From the NCBI GenBank assembly GCA_036269895.1, contig DATBDN010000192.1:1-14239 (forward strand): DNA of 14,239 bases, given 5' to 3'. A program made the position numbers and the translations under genes. Of this stretch, positions 5,688 through 14,239 are shown piece after piece; positions within the stretch are counted from its first letter, which is position 1, and the number at the start of each line of letters is the position of its first letter. The notes under the pieces were generated by a model. The model saw nothing but the letters and a program-made list of their open reading frames with translations, had not been told where the DNA came from and ran no database searches. The DNA comes from DATBDN01 sp036269895. GTDB taxonomy: Bacteria; Actinomycetota; Thermoleophilia; Solirubrobacterales; Thermoleophilaceae.

Positions 5688-6287
5688 TCAGAGCTGGTGG
5701 CGGCCGCGGAACGCCTTGCCGAGCGTGACCTCGTCGGCGTATTCGAGGTCGGCACCCACCGGCAGTCCGCTCGCGAGGCGGGTGACGGCGACGCTCGGCG
5801 CGCGCTCGCGCAGCAGGTCCGCGATGTAGAGCGCGGTCGCCTCCCCGGTCGTGGTCGAGTTCGTGGCGATCACGACCTCGCGCACCCCGTTGGAGGTGAC
5901 ACGCCCTACCAGCTCGTCGATGTGCAGGTCGTCCGGGTCTACGCCGTCGATGGGCGACAGTGCGCCGCCGAGCACGTGGTAGCGACCGGCCCACTCGTTC
6001 GTGCGCTCGATCGGGATCACGTCGCCCGGCTCCTCGACCACGCAGATGAGCTCCGGGTCACGGCGAGCGTCCTCGCAGATGCGGCACCGGGGGCCGACGG
6101 CCAGGTTGAAGCAGATCTCGCACTGGCCGACGGTCTCCTTGACCTCACGGATCGCCTCGGCCAGCGGCAGCACGTCCTCCGGCGGCATGCGCAGGATGTG
6201 GAACGCGAGCCGCTGCGCCGTGCGCTGGCCGATCCCGGGCAGGCGCGCGAGCTCGGTGATCAACCGATTGACCGGGGCTGCGTACAC
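5688..6287 (-). CDS. recR: Recombination mediator protein RecR
   Basis: RecR acts with RecO (and RecF) to load RecA on SSB-coated single-stranded DNA in gap repair. The 199-residue protein shows the order expected: helix-hairpin-helix with LPGIG (16-20), the four-cysteine zinc finger C56-x2-C59 and C68-x2-C71, then a Toprim domain with VVEEPGD (83-89) and a C-terminal DEVTLGKAFRGR tail. Length is typical (about 198-200). It starts with a GTG three bases after the stop of the membrane-protein gene. In most bacteria recR directly follows ybaB; here two genes intervene. Confidence 0.97.
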   Translation of the reverse strand: MYAAPVNRLITELARLPGIGQRTAQRLAFHILRMPPEDVLPLAEAIREVKETVGQCEICFNLAVGPRCRICEDARRDPELICVVEEPGDVIPIERTNEWAGRYHVLGGALSPIDGVDPDDLHIDELVGRVTSNGVREVVIATNSTTTGEATALYIADLLRERAPSVAVTRLASGLPVGADLEYADEVTLGKAFRGRHQL

Positions 6288-6290
6288 GTG

Positions 6291-7069
6291 TCAGCCCGTC
6301 GGCCGGCTCAGGACGAGGTAGATGTGCGCGTCCCCGCCCTCCTGCGGCGTGTACGCGAACAGGTTGGCCGCGGTGAGGCGGTTGATGAAGTCCTGCTGGT
6401 TCTGCGACAGCTTCGGCGGCACCGGCGGGCTGCCAGGCAGCGTGGCCGCGAGCGGGCGGTCCAGGCTGGCGCCGACGTCCGAGCGGCGGAAGAACATCGC
6501 GTAGCTGGGCTTCTGACCCTTGCGCGGCGGGAGGATCACGACCACCTGGTCGACGTTCTTGATGTAGCGGAACGTGTAGAGCGCCAGCTCGAGCGCCTCA
6601 CGACGCAGGACGAGGCTGCGTGCAACGGTGGCCTTGCCCTCCTTGATCGAGCAGTTGACGCCCAGGCCGCAGAGGTTGTACAGGACGCCCTTCTCGTCAA
6701 GGATCTTGACATTGCCCTGCTGCTCGAGGGCGATCGTGACGGGCAGCCGCGCGAGCTCGAGCGGTCCACCGCGGACACCGACCAGCTGGTTGCCGCTGGG
6801 TAGCGTGTAGCGCTGACCGACGTGCTCGGCGATCTGGTTGACGGCCTGCTGGCCGTCGCCGGCGTTCGGCTGCCACGGGGCCCAGGTCACGGCGCCCTGA
6901 TCCTCGTTCGTGCTCCCGCTCGTGAGCACCAGCACCGTGGCGACGACTGCAGCCAGCGACACGCCGAGCAGCACGCCGAAAATGAGCTGGAAGCGCGACT
7001 GGTACGGCGACTCCGTGGCCCCGGCGGACGTCTCGGGCTCCGGCGCCTCGTCGTCCGGGTCTGTGCGAA

Positions 7070-7085
<16 letters not shown>
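6291..7085 (-). CDS. Single-pass membrane protein paired with the FtsH-like protease
   Basis: A 264-residue protein with an acidic cytoplasmic N-terminus (about 30 residues), one strong transmembrane helix (about 33-54, FQLIFGVLLGVSLAAVVATV) and a large, presumably extracytoplasmic C-terminal domain with two cysteines close together (LCGLGVNC). No family was recognised. The ATG at 7085 overlaps the end of the FtsH-like gene by 16 bases, so translation is coupled. This, with its single-span design, makes a partner or regulator of the protease the natural hypothesis, by analogy with FtsH-associated membrane proteins. It shows no clear similarity to HflK or HflC that I can see. A frame open further upstream lies inside the protease gene and is not used. 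Confidence 0.75.
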
Positions 7086-9457
<2,372 letters not shown>

Positions 9458-9461
9458 CTGA

Positions 9462-9481
9462 CCTCAGGGTACCTCCTGAGG
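9462..9481. repeat. Palindrome at the FtsH-like gene start region
   Basis: CCTCAGG (9462-9468) and CCTGAGG (9475-9481) form a perfect 7-bp inverted repeat around 6 bases, just upstream of the FtsH-like ATG. It holds an AGGAGG on the minus strand and directly abuts a TATAGG -10-like box (9487-9482). If that promoter is used, transcription would start within the palindrome, making a DNA operator more likely than an RNA hairpin. Confidence 0.45.
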
Positions 9482-9487
9482 CCTATA
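9482..9487 (-). promoter_or_regulatory. Predicted -10 box for the FtsH-like/membrane-protein/recR unit
   Basis: TATAGG on the minus strand, about 25 bases before the FtsH-like ATG and after ybaB. A TTCGGA about 18 bases upstream is a weak -35 candidate. It would let the unit be expressed separately from dnaX-ybaB. Confidence 0.35.
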
Positions 9488-9522
9488 TGCCCACTGAGCG
9501 CGGGTCCGAAGTCCGGCTGGAA

Positions 9523-9861
9523 TCAGAGGCCGGGCAGGCCCATGCCGCCGCCGAGGCCGCCGAGGCCTCCGGTGGCCTGATTCATCTTCGAGGCGGCCAG
9601 CTCCTGCGCGGAGCGGATCGCCTCGTTCACGGCCGCCAGGACCATGTCCTGGAGCATGTCGACGTCTTCGGGGTCGACCGCCTCCGGATCGATCTTGATC
9701 TCCTGGAGCTCCAGGTCGCCGCTCATCTTCACCGAGACCATGCCGCCGCCAACGGTCGCTTCGACGGTCTCGTTCTTCAGGTCTTCCTGGGCCTTGGCCA
9801 TCTCAGCCTGCATCTGCTGGGCCTGCTTGAGGATGGCGCCGAAGTCGGGTTGCTTGGCCAT
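9523..9861 (-). CDS. YbaB/EbfC-family nucleoid-associated protein
   Basis: A 112-residue YbaB/EbfC protein: an N-terminal helix rich in Q, M and K (LKQAQQMQAEMAKAQEDL), the conserved GGGMVSVKMSGDLEL strand pair and the IDPEAVDPEDVDMLQDMVLAAVNEA helix, with a Gly/Leu/Met-rich tail. The family forms tweezer-like dimers that bind DNA and is nearly always encoded next to dnaX and recR. The ATG shares a base with the dnaX stop (TGATG), so the two are translationally coupled. Confidence 0.95.
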   Translation of the reverse strand: MAKQPDFGAILKQAQQMQAEMAKAQEDLKNETVEATVGGGMVSVKMSGDLELQEIKIDPEAVDPEDVDMLQDMVLAAVNEAIRSAQELAASKMNQATGGLGGLGGGMGLPGL

Positions 9862-11507
9862 CAGTTCTCCACGCTTTCGTCTTGGACCTCAACCGCACCG
9901 AAGTCGCGCTTGACGGAGTCGATGAGTTCATCAGTGGTGAGGGTCTTTTGCTCCAGTGGCGCCGCGTGCTGGCTGGTCTCGAGGGCGATCACGAGGGTGG
10001 CGCCGGTCAGCCCATGAATTGCGCGCTGGATCACGTCGCGCTTCGCCTCTGCCTTCTTGCGGATGAAGTCGGTGTCCGGCGGGAAGCCGATGACCAACCG
10101 ACCGTTCTCGAGCGCGATTGGATGCGTCTCGGCGAGCGCGGCGCCGAGCATCGGGTCCTCGCCGGTCGCCTCGAGCACGGCCGGCCAGAGGCGGACGATC
10201 GTTTCGAGCTCCACCTCCGCCTGTGTCGCAGGCTCCGCCACTGCCTCCACGGCTGGCGCTGTCGCCGGCGCCGCTAGCGCACGAGTCTGTTTCGGCGATT
10301 GAGGAGGACTGGATGACGGGGGTGAATCCGCCGGCGCCGCGGTGACTGCTTCGCCCTGGATACGGCGCTCGAGCTGCTCGATCCGGAACATCAGCGCCTG
10401 CAGCGACAGGTCCGACGACGGCTGGGACGCCTTCAGGAGTGCCATCTCCAGCTGGATGCGCGGCTCGGAACCGTCCTTCACCGCCGCGATGGCCGCTGCC
10501 AGCAGGTCGATTGCGCGCAGGATCTCCGCCTGGTTCAGCCGCGATGCCTGCGCCGACAGCCGGTCGGTGTGCTCGGACGTGACGGCGAACGACTCGGGCA
10601 CCTCGCCCAGCGTCTGCACCACGAACAGGTGGCGCAAATGCGCCGCCAGGTCGCGCATGAACTGCACGTAGTCACGCCCGGAGTTCGCGAGCCGCTGCAC
10701 GGTCGTGAGCGCGCCCTTGGGGTCGCGCTCCGCGATCGCCTCGGCGGCGTCAAGGATCAGCTCGGCGTCGGCGACGCCCAGCACCTCGAGCACGTCGTCG
10801 AGCTTCACGTCCTTGCCGCCGTAGGTGACCAACTGCTCGAGGTGGCCGAGGGCGTCGCGGAACGAGCCCGTCGCGGCGCGGGCGATCATGTGCACCGCGG
10901 GCTCGGGGATCTGGATGCCCTCCTGCTTCGCCACCCGGTCGAGCACGCTCGAGATCTGCTCCAGCGACGGACGGTGGAAGTCGAAGCGGTGGCAGCGATC
11001 GACGATCGTGGCCGGGACCTTGTGCGCCTCAGTCGTGGCGAGCACGAAGACGACGTGCTCCGGCGGCTCCTCGAGCGTCTTCAGGAACGCGTTCCACGCC
11101 GCGGGCGAGAGCATGTGCGCCTCGTCGAGGATGAACACACGGCGGCCGCCGCTCATCGGAGCGAGCGCGACGTTCTCGCGCAGGGCGCGGATGTCGTCGA
11201 CCGAGTTGTTCGACGCCGCGTCCATTTCGACGACGTCGAGCGAGGTGCCGGCCATGATCGCCCGGCAGTTCGGATCGGCCGGGTCGAAGTCTGTCTTCGG
11301 CCCGTCGGTGGCGTTCAGCGCGCAGGCCAAGAGCTTCGCCATCGACGTCTTTCCGGTCCCGCGTGAGCCGACGAACAGGTAGGCGTGATGCACCTTCTCG
11401 AGCTCGATCGCGTTGCGCAGGGTGCGCACGATGTGCTCCTGCCCGACTACCTGGTCGAAGGTGCGGGGGCGGTGGCGGCGATACAGCGAGAGCACGGGTC
11501 GAGCCAT
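9861..11507 (-). CDS. dnaX: DNA polymerase III subunit gamma/tau
   Basis: A 548-residue clamp-loader ATPase that opens the sliding clamp and, as tau, couples polymerases at the replication fork. It shows LYRRHRPRTFDQVVGQEH, Walker A GSRGTGKT (47-54), Walker B VFILDEAHML (114-123), ATTEAHKVPATI and the DRC/arginine-finger region, then the lid and collar domains, a proline-rich linker (about 410-445) and a short tau-like tail. The zinc site is unusual: C62 and C81 are present but the two middle cysteines appear as D75 and D78 with the x2 spacing kept. The ATG at 11507 is preferred over a TTG at 11540 that would reach into the divergent gene's start codon. No A-rich slippery site for gamma production was seen. 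Confidence 0.95.
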   Translation of the reverse strand: MARPVLSLYRRHRPRTFDQVVGQEHIVRTLRNAIELEKVHHAYLFVGSRGTGKTSMAKLLACALNATDGPKTDFDPADPNCRAIMAGTSLDVVEMDAASNNSVDDIRALRENVALAPMSGGRRVFILDEAHMLSPAAWNAFLKTLEEPPEHVVFVLATTEAHKVPATIVDRCHRFDFHRPSLEQISSVLDRVAKQEGIQIPEPAVHMIARAATGSFRDALGHLEQLVTYGGKDVKLDDVLEVLGVADAELILDAAEAIAERDPKGALTTVQRLANSGRDYVQFMRDLAAHLRHLFVVQTLGEVPESFAVTSEHTDRLSAQASRLNQAEILRAIDLLAAAIAAVKDGSEPRIQLEMALLKASQPSSDLSLQALMFRIEQLERRIQGEAVTAAPADSPPSSSPPQSPKQTRALAAPATAPAVEAVAEPATQAEVELETIVRLWPAVLEATGEDPMLGAALAETHPIALENGRLVIGFPPDTDFIRKKAEAKRDVIQRAIHGLTGATLVIALETSQHAAPLEQKTLTTDELIDSVKRDFGAVEVQDESVEN

Positions 11508-11539
11508 CCTAGCCTCGCTGGCGGGTAGCTTCCGCGCCA
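11508..11539. promoter_or_regulatory. 32-base divergent intergenic region with leaderless -10 for the glycosyltransferase
   Basis: Only 32 bases separate the divergent ATGs of dnaX and the membrane glycosyltransferase. On the plus strand TAGCTT (11526-11531) ends 8 bases before the rightward ATG, the same geometry as at lysC. A TAGGAT on the minus strand overlaps the dnaX ATG itself, so the dnaX promoter is uncertain and may lie within the divergent gene. Confidence 0.4.
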
Positions 11540-12970
11540 ATGTTCCGGGGGCGCGGCGCGCTTTTCGATTGGCTGGCCGCTGGCGTGATCGGGGCGCTCG
11601 TCTTCGCCTGGTTCGGCCACGCGTTCCTCAACTACGACACGTTCTACGCGCTTGTCTGGGGCAGCGACCTGGCCCATGGGCGCACCCCGGACTACACGGT
11701 TGCGGTCGCCCCCACGCCGCACCCGCTCGCGCAGCTGGTCGGAATCGTCCTGAGCCCGCTCGGCGCCGATGCGGAGGGCGCGATGCTGGCGATCGGCCTG
11801 CTCGCGCTCGGAATGCTCGTCGTGGGGCTCTTCCGTCTCGGACAGGAGCTGTTCGGGGTCTGGGCCGGGCTGCTCGCGGCCGCGATCATCGTCACGCGCG
11901 TGCCGATCCTCAACTACGGGATCCGCGGCTACGTCGACCTGCCGACGGTCGCGTTCGTCGTGTGGGCGCTCGTGCTCGAAGTGCGGAAGCCATACCGCGG
12001 CACGCCGGTGCTGATCCTGTTCGGGCTGGCCGGCCTGCTGCGCCCCGAGGCATGGCTCTATGCCGCTGCCTACTGGTTCTGGCTCGTCACGACCGCGCCC
12101 GATCGCGGCCACCGGCTGCGCTGGACGCTGCTGGCTGCAGCCGCGCCCCTCATCTGGCTTGGCTCCGACCTCCTGATCACGGGGAACCCGCTGCATTCGC
12201 TGACCGGCACGCATGACCTGGCGGCGCAGCTGAACCGCAAGACGGGCATCACCGCCGTCCCGGAGGTGGCGCCGCGCCGCCTCGGCGAGATCCTCCGGCT
12301 GCCGGAGCTGCTGGCGGCGGTGGTCGGTGTCGCGTTCACGGTCAAGTGGGCCCGCGACAAGGCGCACATGCCGCTCGTGATTGCGCTGCTGAACGGGCTG
12401 GCGTTCGTGGCATTCGCGATCGCCGGGCTGCCGCTGCTGGGCCGCTACCTGTTCGTCGCCGCGGCGATGCTGGCGCTGTTCGCGGGAGCGGGTGCGCTCG
12501 GCTGGTTGTCGCTGCCGCCGGGGCATCCGGGGCGGCGCATCTGGACCACGGTCGGGATCGCGGCACTGGCCGCGATCGTGCTCTTCTTCCCGCTCCAGCA
12601 GATCGACCGCTTGGACGTATTGAAGGATGACATCGCCGCCCGCGACCAGATCCAGGCGGACCTGCGCGACCTGGTCCAGCGCCCCGACGTGGAGGCACGC
12701 CTACGCGCGTGTGCGCGCGTATATGTCCCGACCCACCGCCCGGTACCGCTGATAGCGCTCTACGCCGATTTGACCCCCACGAAGGTCGTCGCCCCCACCG
12801 GACGAGCGACCGGCTGTGTCGTCGCCCCTGTCAACAGGCGCGTTGCGCAGCTGGCAGTGCTCGACCCGAACGAGCCGGCGACGGCGCGCGGATTGGTGAT
12901 CAGGAGCCGAGTGCAGCGGAACCGCTCGTGGCAGTTCGCCCCGCGCGCGACGATCGTGGGCGGCGACTGA
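11540..12970 (+). CDS. GT-C-type polytopic membrane glycosyltransferase-like protein
   Basis: A 476-residue protein with about ten hydrophobic segments from residue 9 to about 365, then a roughly 110-residue C-terminal soluble part. The first extracytoplasmic loop carries the acidic residue (NYD, D33) and a PxPHPL motif (about 59-63), and the next loop has RVPILNYGIRGYVDLP. Both are arranged as in GT-C glycosyltransferases (ArnT/PMT/dolichyl-phosphate-mannose-type superfamily), which move a sugar from a polyprenyl-phosphate donor onto lipid or protein acceptors outside the membrane. Donor and acceptor cannot be told. It starts at an ATG divergent from dnaX and ends 14 bases before a strong terminator hairpin, so it is probably monocistronic. 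Confidence 0.78.
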   Translation: MFRGRGALFDWLAAGVIGALVFAWFGHAFLNYDTFYALVWGSDLAHGRTPDYTVAVAPTPHPLAQLVGIVLSPLGADAEGAMLAIGLLALGMLVVGLFRLGQELFGVWAGLLAAAIIVTRVPILNYGIRGYVDLPTVAFVVWALVLEVRKPYRGTPVLILFGLAGLLRPEAWLYAAAYWFWLVTTAPDRGHRLRWTLLAAAAPLIWLGSDLLITGNPLHSLTGTHDLAAQLNRKTGITAVPEVAPRRLGEILRLPELLAAVVGVAFTVKWARDKAHMPLVIALLNGLAFVAFAIAGLPLLGRYLFVAAAMLALFAGAGALGWLSLPPGHPGRRIWTTVGIAALAAIVLFFPLQQIDRLDVLKDDIAARDQIQADLRDLVQRPDVEARLRACARVYVPTHRPVPLIALYADLTPTKVVAPTGRATGCVVAPVNRRVAQLAVLDPNEPATARGLVIRSRVQRNRSWQFAPRATIVGGD

Positions 12971-12984
12971 GCCCGGAAATGAAA

Positions 12985-13014
12985 GAGCCGGGCGGCCTGC
13001 ACGCCGCCCGGCTC
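12985..13014. terminator. Strong hairpin terminator between the glycosyltransferase and SRP RNA
   Basis: A perfect 12-bp stem (12985-12996 with 13003-13014) and a 6-base CTGCAC loop. On the plus strand it closes the glycosyltransferase transcript but lacks a T tract. On the minus strand it is followed by TTTCATTTC, so it can also stop leftward transcription coming from the SRP RNA gene. The flank GAAATGAAA-GAGC matches the terminator at 1852. Confidence 0.8.
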
Positions 13015-13031
13015 AGTCGGGGACTTCTCTT

Positions 13032-13089
13032 GGACTCACTTGAGGAGGAACTTGATGATTCCCCCCGTCCTTAAGACGCACCTCAGTCC
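13032..13089. other. Structured intergenic element between terminator and SRP RNA
   Basis: GGACT-(5-base bulge)-GAGG (13032-13045) pairs with CCTCAGTCC (13081-13089), giving 9 bp. Smaller hairpins lie inside: GGAA/TTCC and GTC-CTTAA-GAC. No known RNA family was recognised. It could be part of the SRP RNA 3' trailer on the minus strand or a separate plus-strand element. Confidence 0.35.
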
Positions 13090-13096
13090 TGTCTAA
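13055..13096 (+). CDS. Possible 13-codon small ORF with a perfect Shine-Dalgarno
   Basis: ATG to TAA encodes MIPPVLKTHLSPV. AGGAGG at 13043-13048 stands 6 bases before the ATG, the best ribosome-binding site in a window where most starts have none. No promoter is evident on the plus strand downstream of the terminator, and the sequence folds, so this may be chance. Function unknown. Confidence 0.25.
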   Translation: MIPPVLKTHLSPV

Positions 13097-13109
13097 AAGT
13101 TCTGTAGGT

Positions 13110-13382
13110 GGACCGTGCACCCAGCGTCGAAGCCGGTTCCCGGGCGTTCCCGCCGGTCTCAGGCTCCGGCCAGGCTCACCCGTGGCGCCTGATCGCGACT
13201 GCTTAAGGCTGCTTCCTCCCGGATCTGACCTGGTTCACAGACGACCAGCGCACGGGACCTGGCCATCGACGCCTTCGACCGGCGTACTGGCCCCGAGAGC
13301 CAAACCCCTCGACCGGGAATTCAGCCCCGCTAGAGCGGATTGCGGGTGCAGGGCACCGCTACCTCCCCGCCTAGCACGGTCC
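13110..13382 (-). ncRNA. ffs: Signal recognition particle RNA, large (Alu-domain) bacterial type
   Basis: About 273 bases. The 5' end GGACCGTGC (13382-13374) pairs with the 3' end GCACGGTCC (13118-13110), closing the molecule. Directly after the 5' stem is the Alu-domain signature GGCGGGGAGGTAGCGGTGCC, seen in Bacillus-type SRP RNAs. The S-domain core, with GGTCAGATCCGGGAGGAAGC (13230-13211), holds the symmetric and asymmetric loops that bind Ffh; the apical tetraloop is GGGA rather than the common GGAA. The RNA scaffolds Ffh and docks with FtsY to target membrane proteins. A TAGCCT box sits 7 bases upstream of the predicted 5' end. A short TTTT (13099-13096 on the minus strand) and the 12-bp hairpin further on may end the transcript. 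Confidence 0.95.
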
Positions 13383-13389
13383 GCCGTGA

Positions 13390-13395
13390 AGGCTA
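13390..13395 (-). promoter_or_regulatory. Predicted -10 box of the SRP RNA promoter
   Basis: TAGCCT on the minus strand, 7 bases before the predicted 5' end of the SRP RNA at 13382. No strong -35 hexamer lies at 17 bases. The 95-base gap between the SRP RNA and the HtrA-like gene thus carries two divergent promoters. Confidence 0.45.
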
Positions 13396-13464
13396 GCGAC
13401 GGCGAACACTTCTTTCAGACGCTCATTTGACGGACGCCTTACACCAGCCTTAGGCAGCCCCGCC

Positions 13465-13470
13465 TACCTT
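13465..13470 (+). promoter_or_regulatory. Predicted -10 box of the HtrA-like gene (leaderless)
   Basis: TACCTT separated by 7 bases from the GTG start codon, suggesting a leaderless mRNA. A TTGACG at 13427-13432 is too far (32 bases) to serve as its -35. Confidence 0.4.
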
Positions 13471-13477
13471 TAGAACT

Positions 13478-14239
13478 GTGAAGGGACCACGTCACCTATG
13501 GACCGGCGATTGGCGGAACGCCTCGAATGAAAACGACGAGGCGCTGGCGGAGCATGCGCGCCTGGCGCCCCCGTCCGAGGATCCGCTCGAAGAGCCGGCG
13601 AGCACCAGCAACTCCACCACCGCCGTCGCGACCGAGGAGCGCCCGAGCCGACTGCGCAGCGCGCCGTTCGCGATCGGCCTCGCGATCGCGATCCTGGCCG
13701 CGGGCGGCTTGTTCGCAAGCTCGCTGATCGGCGGCAACGACAACACGAGCAGCAACCAGAGCGCTCAGGCTCCCGACGCGCTGCCGTCGGTCGGCTCCAA
13801 GCCGCTCCACCCGCGCAAGGGCGAGACGCTCGCGGGCGCGATCTACGACGCCGCCAGCCCCGCCGTGGTCTCGATCCGCACGAGCGAGGGCTCGGGCACC
13901 GGCTTCCTGATCGACAACCAAGGCACGATCGTGACCAACGACCACGTTGTCACGAGCAACCACCGCGTGATCGTCCGCTTCGGCCGCGACGGCGGCCAGG
14001 TCGACGCCGACGTGCTCGGCACCGATCCGTCGAGCGACCTCGCGGTCGTGTCGATACCCAAGAGCGCGATCCCGAAGGGCGCCAAGCCGCTGCAGTTCGC
14101 CGACTCGCGCAACGTGCGCGTGGGCGACACGGTGCTGGCGATCGGCAACCCGTTCGACCTCGACCGCACGGCGACCGAAGGCATCGTCTCCGCGCTCGGC
14201 CGCGACATCGAGTCGCCGAACCACTACACGATCAACAAC
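13478..14239 (+). CDS. HtrA/DegP-family trypsin-like serine protease, membrane-anchored (3' end outside window)
   Basis: 254 residues are visible and the frame is open to the window edge. It has a cytoplasmic N-terminus (about 60 residues, Ser/Thr/Glu-rich), one transmembrane helix (about 63-80), a Ser/Asn/Gln-rich linker, then the start of an S1C protease domain: GSGTGFLID (138-146), catalytic His156 in IVTNDHVV, catalytic Asp187 in DPSSDLAVVSI, and the VGDTVLAIGNPFDL strand. The catalytic Ser and any PDZ domain lie beyond the edge. The layout is that of actinobacterial HtrA proteins, which degrade or chaperone misfolded extracytoplasmic proteins. The usual TNAHVV motif reads TNDHVV here. 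The GTG at 13478 is favoured because it follows a TACCTT box by 7 bases. Confidence 0.9.
   Translation, partial: MKGPRHLWTGDWRNASNENDEALAEHARLAPPSEDPLEEPASTSNSTTAVATEERPSRLRSAPFAIGLAIAILAAGGLFASSLIGGNDNTSSNQSAQAPDALPSVGSKPLHPRKGETLAGAIYDAASPAVVSIRTSEGSGTGFLIDNQGTIVTNDHVVTSNHRVIVRFGRDGGQVDADVLGTDPSSDLAVVSIPKSAIPKGAKPLQFADSRNVRVGDTVLAIGNPFDLDRTATEGIVSALGRDIESPNHYTINN

Noticed and set aside
9861..11507. Programmed frameshift in dnaX producing gamma
   Set aside because: No A-rich slippery heptamer or following stem was seen in the linker region.
11508..11540. TTG start for dnaX at 11540
   Set aside because: It would add 11 unsupported residues and reach the divergent gene's ATG; the ATG at 11507 matches the usual N-terminus.
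13427..13455. TTGACG-17-TTAGGC as the HtrA promoter
   Set aside because: The -10 is poor, and the TACCTT box 7 bases from the GTG fits the window's other promoters better.

Overview
The window is GC-rich, tightly packed bacterial DNA. Several starts lie 7-8 bases after a TANNNT box, as in leaderless actinobacterial genes. The order dnaX-ybaB-(...)-recR-(...)-lysC-asd is an actinobacterial arrangement, and the SRP RNA is the large, Alu-containing kind. Together these suggest a deep-branching actinobacterium, perhaps Thermoleophilia-like. This placement is inference.

Layout. At 1-1111 (+) the tail of an unidentified protein precedes an HdrB/SdhE-like protein with two CCG domains. From 11507 down to 1097 almost everything reads on the minus strand: dnaX, ybaB, an unusual FtsH-like membrane AAA/M41 protease with a single-pass membrane partner, recR, two tandem four-cysteine mini-proteins, lysC, asd, an MmcQ/YjbR protein, a STAS-domain protein, a terminator, and finally a DsbA/FrnE-family oxidoreductase. 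Divergent from dnaX, with only 32 bases between start codons, is a GT-C-type membrane glycosyltransferase (11540-12970, +). It is followed by a strong hairpin terminator, a small structured region with a 13-codon ORF, the SRP RNA gene (about 13382-13110, -), and a trypsin-like HtrA/DegP protease that runs off the right edge (+).

The most striking item is the DsbA/FrnE gene at 1696-1097. Its frame is open from an ATG after a good -10 box to its stop, except for one TGA exactly where the first cysteine of the catalytic CPFC motif belongs, giving UPFC. Seven bases after that TGA is an 11-bp hairpin whose loop starts 18 bases from the codon, the geometry of a bacterial SECIS element. I read it as a selenoprotein. 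Immediately upstream is an unexplained long inverted repeat (1754-1828) enclosing a perfect tRNA T-arm motif.

Functional grouping: DNA replication and repair (dnaX, ybaB, recR), aspartate-family amino acid synthesis (lysC, asd), envelope proteostasis and thiol chemistry (FtsH-like, HtrA, Sec-DsbA), protein targeting (SRP RNA), and respiratory or thiol redox (HdrB-like).
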